In this document: one piece after another, positions 21,233 through 33,545 of the stretch
Layout: the number at the start of each line of letters is the position of its first letter
How positions within the stretch are numbered: position 1 is the first letter of the stretch
Source: Balaenoptera acutorostrata
Taxonomy: Eukaryota; Chordata; Mammalia; Artiodactyla; Balaenopteridae
Assembly: GCF_949987535.1 (NCBI RefSeq)
Contig: NC_080075.1
Location: 40,643,036 to 40,707,035 of the forward strand
DNA length: 64,000 nt
Direction of reading: 5' to 3'
The notes under the pieces: generated by a model
What the model saw: the letters and a program-made list of their open reading frames with translations, nothing else
The model's database searches: none
Told to the model about the DNA's origin: nothing
Position numbers and translations under genes: made by a program

Positions 21233-24200
21233 ATGGGAATAGGAACATACATATCAATAATTACCTTTAATGTAAATGGATTAAATGCTCCAACCAAAAG
21301 ACATAGACTGGCTGAATGGATACAAAAAAGAGACCCGTATATATGCTGTCTACAAGAGACCCACTTCAGACCTAGGGACACATACAGACTGAAAGTGAGG
21401 GGATGGAAAAAGATATTCCATGCAAATGGAAATCAAAAGAAAGCTGGAGTAGCAATTCTCATATCAGACAAAAAAGACTTTAAAACAAAGACTATTACAA
21501 GAGACAAAGAAGGACACTACATAATGATCAAGGGATCGATCCAGAAGAAGATGTAACAATTGTAAATATTTATGCACCCAACATAGGAGCACCTCAATAC
21601 ATAAGGCAAATACTAACAGCCATAAAAGGGGAAATCGACAGTAACACAATCATAGTAGGGGACTTTAACACCCCACTTTCACCAATGGACAGATCATCCA
21701 AAATGAAAATAAATACGGAAACACAAGCTTTAAATGATACATTAAACAAGATGGACTTAATTGATATTTATAGGACATTCCATCCAAAACCAACAGTATA
21801 CACATTCTTCTCAAGTGCTCATGGAACATTCTCCAGGATAGACCATATCTTGGGTCACAAATCAAGCCTTGGTAAATTTAAGAAAATTGAAATCGTATCA
21901 AGATCTTTTCCGACCACAATGCTATGAGACTAGATATCAATTACAGGAAAAAAATCTGTGAGAAATACAAACACAGGAAGGCTAAGCAACACACTACTTA
22001 ACAACCAAGAGATCACTGAAGAAATCAAAGAGGAAATCAAAAAATACCTAGAAACAAATGACAATGAAAACACGACGACCCAAAACCTATGGGATGCAGC
22101 AAAAGCAGTTCTAAGAGGGCAGTTTATAAGTATACAAGCCTACCTTAAGAAACAAGAAACATCTCAAATAAACAACCTAACCTTACACCTAAAGAAATTA
22201 GAGAAAGAAGAACAAAAAACCCCCAAAGTTAGCAGAAGGAAAGAAATCATAAAGATCAGATCAGAAATAAATGAAAAAGAAATGAAGGAAACGATAGCAA
22301 AAATCAATAAAACTAAAAGCTGGTTCTTTGAGAAGATAAACAAAATTGATAAAACATTAGCCACACTGATCAAGAAAAGAAGGGAGAAGACTCAAATCAA
22401 TAGAATTAGAAATGAAAAAGGAGAAGTAACAACTGACACTGCAGAAATACAAAGGATCATGAGAGATTACTACAAGCAACTCTATGCCAATAAAATGGAC
22501 AACCTGCAAGAACTGGACAAATTCTTAGAAATGTACAACCTTACGAGACTGAACCAGGAAGAAATAGAAAATATGAACAGACCAATCACAAGCACTGAAA
22601 TTGAAACTGTGATTAAAAATCTTCCAACAAACAAAAGCCCACGACCATATGGCTTCACAGGTGAATTCTATCAAACGTTTAGAGAAGAGCTAACACCTAT
22701 CCTTCTCAAACTCTTCCAAAATATAGCAGAGGGAGGAACACTCCCAAACTCATTCTACAAGGCCACCATCACTCTGATAACAAAACCAGACAAAGATGTC
22801 ACAAAGAAAGAAAACTACAGGCCAATATCACTGATGAACATAGATGCAAAAATCCTCAACAAAATACTAGCAAAAAGAATCCAACAGCACATTAAAAGGA
22901 TCATACACTATGATCAAGTGCGTTTTATCCCAGGAATGCAAGGATTCTTCAATATACACAAATCAATCAACATGATACACCATATTAACAAATTGAAGGA
23001 GAAAAATCGTATGATCATCTCAATAGATGCAGAGAAAGCGCTCAACAAAATTCAACACCCATTTATGAAAAAAACCCTCCAGAAAGTAGGCATAGAGGGA
23101 ACTTTCCTCAACATAATATAGGCCATATATGACAAACTCACAGCCAACATCGTCCTCAATGGTGAAAAACTGAAACCATTTCCACTAAGATCAGGAACAA
23201 GACAAGGTTGCCCACTCTCACCACTATTATTCAACATAGTTTTGGAAGTTTGAGCCACAGCAATCAGAGAAGAAAAAGAAACAAAAGGAATCCAAATCAG
23301 AAAAGAAGAAGTAAAGCTGTCACTTTTTGCAGATGACATGATACTATACATAGAGAATCCTAAAGATGCTACCAAAAAACTACTAGAGCTAATCAATGAA
23401 CTTGGTAAAGTAGCAGGATACAAAATTAATGCACAGAAATCTCTTGCATTCCTATACACTAATGATGAAAAATCTGAAAGTGAAATTAAGAAAACACTCC
23501 CATTTACCATTGCAACAAAAAGAATAAAATATCTAGGAATAAACCTACCTAAGGAGACAAAAGACCTGTACGCAGAAAATTATGACACTGATGAAAGAAA
23601 TTAAAGATGATACAAATAGTTGGAGAGATATACCATGTTCTTGGATTGGAAGAATCAGCATTGTGAAAATGACTCTATTACCTAAAGCAATGTACAGATT
23701 CAATGCAATCCCAATCAAACTACCACTGGCATTTTTCACAGAACTAGACTAAAAAATTTCACAATTTGTATGGAAACACAAACGAGTCCGAATAGCCCCA
23801 GCAATCCTGAGAAAGAAAAACGGAGGTGGAGGAATCAGGCTCCCTGACTTCAGACTATACTACAAAGCTACAGTAATCAAGACAGTATGGTACTGGCACA
23901 AAAACAGAAATATAGATCAATGGAACAGGATAGAAAGCCCAGAGATAAACCCACGCACATATGGTCACCTTATCTTTGATAAAGGAGGCAAGAATATACG
24001 GTGGAGAAAAGATAGCCTCTTCAATAAGTGGTGCTGGTAAAACTGGACAGCTACAAGTAAAAGAATGAAATTAGAACACTCCCTAACATCATACACAAAA
24101 ATAAACTCAAAATGGATTAAAGACCTAAATGTAAGGCCAGACACCATCAAACTCTTAGAGGAAAACATAGGCAGAACACTCTATGATATAAATCACAGCA

Positions 24201-25043
24201 AGAGCCTTTCTGACCCACCTCCTAGAGTAATGGAAATGAAAACAAAAATAAACAAATGGGACCTAATGAAACTTAAAAGCTTTTGCAAAGCAAAGGAAAC
24301 CATAAACAAGACGAAAAGACAACCCTCAGAATGGGAGAAAATATTTGCAAACCAATCAATGGACAAAGGATTAATCTCCAAAATATATAAGCAGCTCATG
24401 CAGCTCAATATTAAAAGAACAAACAACCCAATCCAAAAATGGGCAGAAGACCTAAATAGATTTCTCCAAAGAAGACATACAGATGGCCAAGAAGTACATG
24501 AAAAGCTGCTCAACATCACTAATTACTAGAGAAATGCAAATCAACACTACAATGAGTTATCACCTCACACCAGTCAGAATGGCCATCATTAGAAAATCTA
24601 CAAGCAAATGCTGGAGAGTGTGTGGAGAAAAGGGAACCCTCTTGTACTGTTGGTGGGAATGTAAATTGATACAGCCACTATGGAGAACAGTATGGAGGTT
24701 CCTTAAAAAACTAAAAATAGAATTACCATATGATCCAGCAATCCCACTACTGGGCATATACCCAGAGAAAACCACAATTCAAAAAGACACATGCACCCCA
24801 ATGTTCATTGCAGCACTATTTACAATAGCCAGGTCATGGAAGCAACCTAAATGCCCATCAACAGACGAATGGATAAAGAAGATGTGGTACATATATACAA
24901 TGGAATATTAGTCAGCCATAAAAAGGAACGAAATTGGGTCATTTGTTGAGACGTGGATGGATATAGAGACTGTCATACAGAGTGAAGTAAGTCAAAAAGA
25001 GAAAAACAAATATCGCATATTAAGGCATATACATGGAACCTAG
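21233..25043 (+). pseudogene. L1 ORF2 (endonuclease-reverse transcriptase), disrupted
   Basis: ORF2p normally nicks DNA and reverse-transcribes L1 RNA. The ATG at 21233 follows ORF1 by 58 bp. Endonuclease motifs are visible: 'ITFNVNGLN', 'CCLQETHF', 'VGDFNTPLSPMD' and 'GTFSRIDHILGHK'. The first frame ends at 21556 after a frameshift in the endonuclease domain. A second shift occurs near 21903-21912, where 'FSDHNAMR' is read out of frame. RT sequence resumes in one frame from 21958. The active-site motif 'LFADDMILY' starts near 23323, but in-frame stops TAG (23119) and TGA (23251) precede it. There is another frameshift near 23580 and a stop TAG at 24909. The normal stop would be at 25041-25043. 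The frame is inactive beyond doubt. Confidence 0.93.
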
Positions 25044-25254
25044 AAAAATGGTACAGATGAACCGGTTTTCAGGGCAGAAATTGAGACACAGATGTAGAGA
25101 ACAAATGTATGGACACCAGGGGGGAAAGCCACTGTGGGGTGGGGGTGTGATGAATTGGGTGATTGGGATTGACACGTATACACTAATGTTTATAAAATTG
25201 ATGACTAATAAGAACCTGCTGTATATTTTTTAAAAATCATATTAAAAAAAAAAA

Positions 25255-25279
25255 GATTACCTATCAGAAGTCAATAGTA
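25255..25279 (+). mobile_element. Ancient host L1, short piece between inserts
   Basis: Short piece of the decayed host L1 between the poly(A) of copy A and the next SINE. It carries the SINE target duplication 'agaagtcaatagta' at 25266-25279. Confidence 0.5.
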
Positions 25280-25628
25280 GGGACTTCCCTGGTGGCACAG
25301 TGGCTAAGAATCCACCTCCCAATGCAGGGGACACAGGTTCGAGCCCTGATCTGGGAAGATCCCACATGTCGTGGAGCAACTAAGCCCGTGCACCACAACT
25401 ACTGAGCCTGTGCTCTAGAGCCCACGAGCCACAACTACTGAGCCCATGTGCCACATTTACTGAGGCCCATGTGCCTAGAGCCCATGTTCCACAACAAGGG
25501 AAGCTACTGCAATGTGAAGCTCACACACAGCAACGAAGAGTAGCCCCAGCTCGCTGCAACTAGAGAAAGCCTGCGTGCAGCAACAAAGACCCAATGCAGC
25601 CAAATAAGTAAATTTATGAAAAAGAAAT
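25280..25628 (+). mobile_element. Older CHR-type SINE with internal repeat units
   Basis: Head 'gggacttccctggtggcaca', B box 'ggttcgagccc', then several imperfect copies of a 'ccacaactactgagcc' / 'tgctctagagcccacgag' unit, then 'gcaacaaagacccaatgcag' and an A-rich tail. Target duplication 'agaagtcaatagta' at 25266-25279 and 25629-25642. It is longer than the younger SINEs because of the extra internal units, and more of its CpGs have decayed. Confidence 0.9.
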
Positions 25629-25642
25629 AGAAGTCAATAGTA

Positions 25643-25926
25643 AACTTAATATGAAATCTTAAAGCACTAGAGAGATATTCCCATTGGACTCAGAAACAAA
25701 ACAAAAATGCTTGTGATAATGAATACTGTTCAGCAATGTTCTGGAGATCCTAACCAATGCAGTAAGCCAAACAAACTTATTTCATTCTCCTTCTCTGCAG
25801 ATAGATACATACACACATACACAGATAACACATAAAAAGAGAGAAAATTAAAAAAGGTTAAACAAAATGCCATGTTTATGTACCTAAAAAAAAAGATACA
25901 AAAGAATTTATTTTTAAAAGCTATTA
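25643..25926 (+). mobile_element. Ancient host L1, segment 2 (RT region)
   Basis: 'agatattcccattggactca' and 'atgttctggagatcctaacc' correspond to the RT-domain coding DNA just before the F-A-D-D motif. This continues the segment that stopped at 17565. There are many stops. Confidence 0.65.
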
Positions 25927-26270
25927 GGGACTTCCCTGGTGGTGCAGTGGTTAAGAATCCGTCTGCCAATGCAGGGGACCCGGGTTTGAGCCCTGGTCCC
26001 GGAAGATCCCACATGCCGCAGAGCAACTAAGCCTGTGCACCACAATTACTGAGCCTGTGCTCTAGAGCCCGCAAGCCACAACTACTGAGCGCATGTGCCA
26101 TAACTACTGAAGCCTGTGTGCCTAGAGCCCTGCTCTGCAACAGGAGAAGCCACAGCAATGAGAAACCCATGCACCGCAACAAAGAGTAGCCCCCGCTTGC
26201 CACAACTAGAGAAAGGCCTCGCACAGTAATGAAGACCCAACGCAGCCAAATATTAAATAAATAAATAAAT
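25927..26270 (+). mobile_element. Older CHR-type SINE
   Basis: Starts 'gggacttccctggtggtgca', has a B box variant 'gggtttgagccc', repeated 'cacaactactgagc'-like units, 'caacaaagagtagcccccgc' and a (TAAA)n tail. Short target duplication: 'agctatta' ending at 25926 against 'agctataa' from 26271. It is intermediate in age. Confidence 0.88.
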
Positions 26271-26720
26271 AGCTATAAAATAAGAGATTGTAGTAGGGAA
26301 GACAGGTATAAGATCAATACATACCTTACTAATAGTTTTTGCAGATACCAACAGTAACTAGTTAGAAATAATGAATAAAAGACCCCATTTATATTACCAA
26401 TAAAAACTATCAACTACAATGGAACAACCATACACAAAAATACACAAGATGAAGAAAACCATAGAACTTTCTAGAAAGTACTTAAGAAGATCCAGAAAAA
26501 GAGAAAACCATACTATGATTCTAGATGGGAATACGTAATGTTGTAAAGATGAATCACTTCAAATTTGAAAGCTCCAATGGAATTTTTAAATGGAACTTGG
26601 CAAACTAATTCTAAATTCATTTGGTTAGTAAATTAGCAACAATTACAAAGCAAATTATAAGAATAGAAATGAGAAGGAACTAATCCTTTAAGTAACAAAG
26701 CTTACTATAAAGCTATAGTG
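26271..26720 (+). mobile_element. Ancient host L1, segment 3 (ORF2 central)
   Basis: Decayed ORF2 DNA. 'tagaaataatgaataaaaga' and a 'cttactataaagctatagtg' end correspond to the L1 ORF2 region encoding '...LYYKATVIK'. The last 12 bases (26709-26720, 'aaagctatagtg') are the target duplication of the next L1. Confidence 0.7.
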
Positions 26721-26731
26721 GGGGGTGCCTT

Positions 26732-26743
26732 TAAGATGGCAGA
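26732..26743 (+). promoter_or_regulatory. YY1-like site at L1 5' end (copy B)
   Basis: 'taagatggcaga', equivalent in position to 17979-17990 but with the trailing CGG changed to CAG. It supports 26721 as the true L1 5' end. Confidence 0.5.
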
Positions 26744-28359
26744 GGAGTAAGATGCAGAGATCACCTTCCTCCCCACAAATACATCAAAACTACATCTACA
26801 TGTGGAATAATTCCTACAGAACACCTACTGAACGCTGGCAGAAGACCTCAGACTTCCCAAAAGGCAAGAAACTCCCACGTACCTGGGTAGGGTAAAAGAA
26901 AAAAGAAAAAAGAGACAAAAGAATAGGGGTGGGACCTGTACCTCGGGGAGGGAGCTGTGAAGGAGGAAAGGTTTCCACACACTAGAAGGGCCCTTCACTG
27001 GCAGAGACGGGGGGTGGGTGCGGGGAAATCTTCAGAGCCACAGAGGAGAGCACAGCAACAGAGGTGCTGAGGGCAAAGCGGAGAGATTCCCACACAGAGG
27101 ATTGGTGCCAACCAGCACTCACCAGCCTGAGAGGCTTGTCTGCTCACCCACCGAGGTGGGTGGGGGCTGGGAGCTGAGGCTCGGGCTTTGGAGGTCAGAC
27201 CCCAGGGAGAGGACTGAGGTTGGCTGCGTGAAGACAGCCTGAAGGGGGCTAGTGCACCACAGCTAGCCGGGAGGGAGTCTGGGAAAAACTCTGGACCTGC
27301 CTAAGAGGCAAGACACCATTGTTTCTGGGTGCGCAAGGAGAGGGGATCCACAGCACCACCTAAACGAGCTGCAGAGATGGGTGCGAGCCGCGACTATTAG
27401 CACGGACACCAGAGACAGGCACGAGACACTAAGGCTGCTGCTACAGCCACCAAGAAGCCTGTGTGCAAGCACAGGTCACTATCCACACCCCCCTCCCGGA
27501 AGCCTGTGCAGCCTGCCACTGTCAGGGTCCCGTGATCCAGGGACAACTTCCCCAGGAGAACACACGTTGTGCCTCAGGCTGTTGCAACGTCATGCTGGCC
27601 TCTGCTGCCACAGCCTTGCCCCGCATTCTGTACCCCTCCCTCCCCCCAGCCTGAGTGAGCCAGAGCCCCCTAATCAGCTGCTCCTTTAACCCTGTCCTGT
27701 CTGGGTGGGGAACAGATGCCCTCAGGCGACCTACACGCAGAGGCCGGGCCAAATCCAAAGCTGAACCCCAGGAGCTGTGCGAACAAAGAAGAGAAAGGGA
27801 AATTTCTCCCAGCAGCCTCAGGAGCAGTGGATTAAATCTCCACAATCAACTTGATGTACCCTGCATCTGTGGAATACCTGAATAGACAATGAATCATCCC
27901 AAAATTGAGGTGGTGGACTTTGGGAGTAACTGTAGACTTGGGGTTTGCTTTCTGCATCTAATTTGTTTTTGGTTTTATGTTTATCTTAGTTCAGTATTTA
28001 GAGCTTATTATCATTGGTAGATTTGTTTATTGATTTGGTTGCTCTCCTCCTTTTAAAATTTTTTTTATACATATATTTTTTTCTTTTTTTTCCTTTTTCT
28101 CTTTTTGTGAATGTGTATGTGTATGCTTCTTTGTGTGATTTTGTCTGTATAGCTTTGCTTTTGCCATTTGTCCTAGGGTTCTGACAGTCTGCTTTTTGTT
28201 TTTGTTTTTTTGTTTTTTTAGTATAGTTTTAAGTCCTTGTTATCATTGGAGGATTTTTTTTTTTTTTGGTTTGGTTACTCTCGTTTCTTTCTCTCTTTTT
28301 TTTTATTACTTTTTTATTTTTAATATTTTTTTCTATTTTAATAACTTTCTTCTCTCTTT

Positions 28360-28425
28360 TTCTTTCTTTCCTTCCTTCCTTCCTTCCTTCCTCCTTCCTT
28401 CCTTCCTTCCTTCCTTCCTTCCTTC

Positions 28426-28504
<79 letters not shown>

Positions 28505-28505
28505 T
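28360..28505. repeat. (TTCC)n/(TTTC)n pyrimidine microsatellite
   Basis: About 145 bp of polypyrimidine: (CTTC)n first, then (TTTC) repeated without interruption. Open frames on the plus strand here (28196-28535) consist of Phe/Leu/Ser and are artefacts. Mirror-repeat homopyrimidine DNA of this length can form triplex (H-DNA). Confidence 0.95.
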
Positions 28506-28994
28506 TCTCACTTTACTTCTGAGCCGTGTGGCTGACAGGGTCTTGGTGCTCTGGCTGCATGTCAGGCCTGAGCCTCTGAGGTGGGAGAGTTAAGTTCAGG
28601 ACATTGGTCTACCAGGGACCTCCCGGCCCCACATAATATCAAATGGTGAAAGCTCTCCCAGAGGATCTCCATCTCAATGTGAAGACTCAGCTCCACACCC
28701 TATGCCTAACAACTAGCAAGACAGGAACACAACCCCACCCCTTAGCAGAGAGGCTGCCTAAAATCATAATAAGTTCACAGACACCCCAAAACACACCGCT
28801 GGTCATGGTCCTGCCCACCAGAAAGACAAGATCCAGCCTCATCCACCAGAACACAGGCACCAGTCCCCTCCACCAGGAAGCCTACACAACCCACTGAACC
28901 GACCTTACCCACTAGGAGCAGACCCCAAAAACAACGGGAACTACAAACCTGCAGCCTGCGAAATGGAGACCACAAACACAGTAAGCTAAGCAAA

Positions 28995-29748
28995 ATGAGA
29001 AGACAGAGAAATACACAGCAGATGAAGGAGTAAGGTAAAAACCCACCAGACCAAACAAATGAAGAGGAAATAGGCAGTCTACTTGAAAAAGAATTCAGAG
29101 TAATGATAGTAAAGATGATACAAAATCTTGGAAATAGAATGGAGAAAGTACAAGAAACATTTAACAAGGACGTTGAAGGACTAAAGAGCAAACAAACAGA
29201 GATGAACAACAAAATAAATGAAATTAAAAATTCTCTAGAAGGAATCAATAGCAGAATAAGTGAGGCAGAAGAATGGATAAGTGACCTGGAAGATAAAATA
29301 GTGGAAATAACTACTGCAGAGCAGAATAAAGAAAAAAGAATGAAAAGAATTGAGGACAATCTCGGAGACCTCTGGGACAACATTAAATGCACCAACATTT
29401 GAATTATAGGGGTCCCAGAAGAAGAAGAGAAAAAAAAGGGACTGAGAAAATATTTGAAGAGATTATAGTTGAAAACTTCCCTAATATAGGTAAGGAAATA
29501 GTCAATCAAGTTCAGGTAGCACAGAGAGTCCCATACAGGATAAATCCAAGGAGAAACACACCAACACACATATTAATCAAACTATCAAAAATTAAATACA
29601 AAGAAAAAATATTAAAAGCAGCAAGGGAAAAGCAACAAATAACATACAAGGGAATCCCCATAAGGTTAACAGTTGATCTTTCAGCAGAAACTCTGCAAAC
29701 CAGAAGGGAGTAGCAGGACATATTTAAAGTGATGAAAGGCGAAAACCT
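28995..29748 (+). pseudogene. L1 ORF1, truncated and disrupted (copy B)
   Basis: ATG at 28995 in the same context as the ORF1 of copy A. In-frame TAA at codon 13 (29031). A later TGA after 'NIKCTNI' (29400). One extra A in the A run near 29430 shifts the frame, and there is a TAG at 29711. The coding DNA ends at the insertion junction before the last part of the C-terminal domain. The coiled-coil and RRM regions are recognisable in 29103-29402 and 29387-29713. It is non-functional. Confidence 0.92.
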
Positions 29749-29760
29749 AAAGCTATAGTG

Positions 29761-30349
29761 ATTAAAATAGTGTAATATTGGAATAGAAATAGATCAGTTG
29801 ACTAAAAAAGGATTCAGAAACAAATCCATATAAATTTGAAATTTAGTGTATAAAAAATATGTCATTTCAAACCATTGTGGAAAGACTGGCCTAATCAATA
29901 AATAGTTTGTGGTCAACTGGCTGTCCATTTAGCAAAAAAAATTAGAGTTCTCTTCATACCACACATTTTGAAAACTAAATTCCAGAGGGATTAATAAGCA
30001 AAATGTAAAATGGCAAAAGCTCTAGAATACAGGAAATATTTTTATAATCTTGGGGAAAGATCTTTCTAAGACACAGAACTCAGAAGCCACAAAGGAAAGG
30101 AAGGACAGATTACCGCACAAAAATGTAAAATTTCTGTAGAAGACATTTTTAACAGAGAAAGTATTAATATCCCTAGTATAAAAACAACTCGTATAAATAA
30201 ATAAAAAAACAAAAGGCAAACACCCAATAAGGCAAAAAATATGAACACGTAGTCCACAAAAGAACAAAATACTAATAGCTAATAAACATATGAAAAGATG
30301 TTCAACTTCACTGGCAATTAGGAAAATACAAATTCAAAATGAGATGCCA
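29761..30349 (+). mobile_element. Ancient host L1, segment 4 (ORF2 3' part)
   Basis: Continues directly from 26720 after one copy of the TSD is removed ('aaagctatagtgattaaaat'). Decayed ORF2 C-terminal coding DNA, ending at 'aaaatgagatgcca' (30336-30349), which is the target duplication of the next L1. Confidence 0.68.
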
Positions 30350-31203
<854 letters not shown>

Positions 31204-31217
31204 AAAATGAGATCCCA

Positions 31218-32000
31218 TTTTTGTTCACCAAAATTACAAAAAATTAAACATAGTGATGAAGTCCAGGGTTGTCTAGGGTATAGGGAAAAGAAAATTCACC
31301 TTCTTCTGGTGTAGGGTGAGTTGTGACAACCTATTTAGAGTGACAAATAACTGTCAGTAAATATCATCACAATATGACAATAACTATCAAAATTAAAAAT
31401 ATTTTTAACTCATACTTTCAGATTTACATTCTATAGGAATACTTGCACAAGTCTGCAAGGATATATATAGGGAAAATTATTTGTAATAGCTAAAAATATG
31501 AGACAACCTAATGTCAACAGTAATAGAATGGTTGAATGGATACTGAAATAGTCATAAAATGGAAGCCTCTGTAGCCATTTAAAAATTAGAGGTAAGTCTG
31601 ATAAATTATATATTTTAATTGAAGTACAGTTGATTTACAATGTCGTGTTAGTTTCTGCTGTACAGCAAAGTGATCCAGTTATACATATGTATACATTCTT
31701 TTTTATATTCTTTTCCATTAAGTCTGATGAATTATTAAGTGAAAATTATGTAACAACATGCAGTGTATGATTTCATTTTTGTGAAAACAAATGTGTTCTT
31801 GAATGTTCTTCAAAAATGTCTGGAAAGATATCAGAAGTTTGACTGTGTTTACTTCTTGGGGATGGGTATGGAAAGGGGTTGGGGGAATATGTGAGTGGTT
31901 GGAGTTTTTTACTTTTTCTACTTTACAAATTATTTATATATGTATATGAGATCCACAAATAATTCTATATTAATTGAGTTACAATAAAATGGTAAAACTT
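31218..32000 (+). mobile_element. Ancient host L1, segment 5 (3' end)
   Basis: Picks up after the 30350-31203 insertion with 'ttgttcaccaaaattac' and runs to an L1M-type 3' UTR with 'aagtttgactgtgtttac' and 'gagttacaataaaatgg'. It is interrupted at 31609-31719 by a short antisense L1 tail. With segments 1-4 it forms one element spread over about 15 kb. Confidence 0.65.
31609..31719 (-). mobile_element. 111 bp antisense L1 3' tail with 15 bp TSD
   Basis: In reverse complement, 'ttgtaaatcaactgtacttc' and 'gctgtacagcagaaactaac' are the L1 3' UTR end of the artiodactyl/cetacean type. Flanked by 'aagtctgataaatta' (31594-31608) and 'aagtctgatgaatta' (31720-31734). The poly(A) is almost absent. Confidence 0.88.
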
Positions 32001-33232
32001 AAATGAACATGTGCAAAGGGAGATAAGAGACAATCAATTGTACAAAACATATTTCATAGAAATTTACAATTTAAAGCTGGGTAGAATAGAAATAAACTGT
32101 GACTCCCCTAAATCCTAAACAAGAAGGAATTTGATCCCCAACTCCATTTTTATGCACCTGTGTGAATTGAAAAAACAATCACAAAATTTAGGGATTTAAT
32201 TGACACTAGACCCAAACCTGCATATTTTCTAGAACAAAACAATAGTGGAGCATTCAAATATTCGTGCATTCTGTTTTGGATCTGGGCCTACCCACACAAA
32301 TGGACCACCCCACAGACACTGGTGCCTTACTTCTGGAGCTCATTCAGATTATCATCTACCTTTTCACTCCAGGAAATCTACTCCTCACTCTCAGCTTACT
32401 TGGAGGAGGAAGAGGAGAAGAAGGAGAAGAAGGAAAAATGAAGGAGGAAGATGAGGAAGAAGGGGAGAAGGAAGGAGAAAGCAGTTTTGACCTGTAATAC
32501 AAGTACAGATTTAAAGCTGAATAATCACTTAACTCCAGAAGCACACAGGCATAAGCTACAGACCTAGCCTGCAAATAAATTTGGTCTCAATTTGGACTCC
32601 GGTTTAAGACCAAATTAGGTGACTTTTTCCCTTTATATCAGTAGTTTCTTTAAAAGTGGATATACTTTTGCACAACTAGGTAGATCCAAACAATAGCCAG
32701 AATTGACTACATAGCCATAAAATTTAGTACAATGCCTCTAAAATAGCAGAGATTTGGCATTGCTTTCAGTTCAACAAGTTTTTCTTAAAACTGAGCAACT
32801 TGGCTAGAGAAGATTTATTAATTCAGAGTCTGTAATCTAAGGGCAATTGAAGAAACAGCATGAGTCATGTTCATCAAAATTTATGAATTCCTTTTGTAAT
32901 TGTGGCTTTATTTCTACGGCATAGTAATATAGTGTTTCAAACTCTGTGATTCCACTGAGCCAAAGACAGCTCTTCAACGTAAAATAAATGAGAGCTTCGG
33001 GTAATATCTTGCAAAATCCACATGGTCAGTTTGAATCTTAATACCTGTACTTCCTGAACAAATAAGTGATGCAATTGTTTTTTCTTTCCCAGATTTAAGT
33101 TCAATTTCCTCACCTTCTGGTGTCTCACATCAGTAAGAAAATACAATCTTGTGAGCCACGATGGAGATTCTCAAGTTGCATCTCTTAGAGGCATTTAATT
33201 TCCAAAGACCAAGAGTCATGAAAACTTCAATT
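32001..33232. other. Single-copy DNA with a purine tract
   Basis: No gene or family recognised. A GA-rich, strand-biased tract (AGG/AGA) occupies about 32401-32480 and generates lysine/arginine- or glutamate-rich frames that are not genes. The rest is ordinary AT-rich sequence. Confidence 0.45.
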
Positions 33233-33244
33233 AAAAACAAATCA

Positions 33245-33533
33245 GGGCTTCCCTGGTGGCGCAGTGGTTGAGAATCTGCCCGCCAATGCAGGGGACACGG
33301 GTTCGAGCCCTGCTCTGGGAAGATCCCACATGCCACGGAGCAACTGGGCCTGTGAGCCACAATTACTGAGCCCGCGCGTCTGGAGCCTGTGCTCCGCAAT
33401 AACAGAGGCCGCGAGAGTGAGAGGCCCGTGCACTGCGATGAAGAGTGGCCCCCGCTTGCCACAGCTAGAGAAAGCCCTCGCACAGAAACGAAGACCCAAC
33501 ACAGCCATTAAAAAACGAAACAAAACAAAACAA
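33245..33533 (+). mobile_element. Young CHR-type SINE
   Basis: A box within 'ggtggcgcagtggttgagaa', B box 'gggttcgagccc', body 'ggcccccgcttgccacagct', tail (AAAAC)n. Target duplication 'aaaaacaaatca' at 33233-33244 and 33534-33545. The frames at 33130-33572 are repeat noise. Confidence 0.94.
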
Positions 33534-33545
33534 AAAAACAAATCA

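Larger units (their letters stand above)
17969..25254 (+). mobile_element. Full-length L1 LINE with SINE in its 5' UTR (copy A)
   Basis: In order: a 5' end with a YY1-like site (17979-17990); a 5' UTR of about 2 kb split by a SINE at 18183-18497; ORF1 at 20281-21174; a 58 bp spacer; ORF2 from 21233 to the normal stop at 25041-25043, broken; a 3' UTR; and a poly(A) ending at 25254. It inserted in the sense orientation into an ancient L1. A convincing long target duplication is not visible; the best match is weak ('gtacctagac' at 17561 against 'attacctatc' at 25257), and it lies outside the ORF1 fragment rather than at the 5' UTR start. The family is the young cetacean/artiodactyl L1 lineage. 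The copy is not autonomous. Confidence 0.93.
26721..29748 (+). mobile_element. L1 with intact 5' start but no 3' end (copy B)
   Basis: Begins at the L1 5' end (YY1-like 'taagatggcaga' near 26732), has a full 5' UTR parallel to copy A, then ORF1, and stops inside ORF1 at 'gaaaacct'. There is no ORF2, no 3' UTR and no poly(A). A perfect 12 bp duplication 'aaagctatagtg' brackets it (26709-26720 and 29749-29760), so both ends are original insertion junctions. Truncation at the 3' end with a clean TSD is the reverse of the usual 5' truncation. The 5' UTR carries a long pyrimidine microsatellite at 28360-28505. Confidence 0.9.

Noticed and set aside
28196..28535. Phe/Leu/Ser-rich frames resembling membrane proteins
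   Set aside because: They are translations of the (TTCC)n/(TTTC)n microsatellite.
32245..32497. Lys/Arg- or Glu-rich frames
   Set aside because: They are translations of a purine-rich simple sequence.
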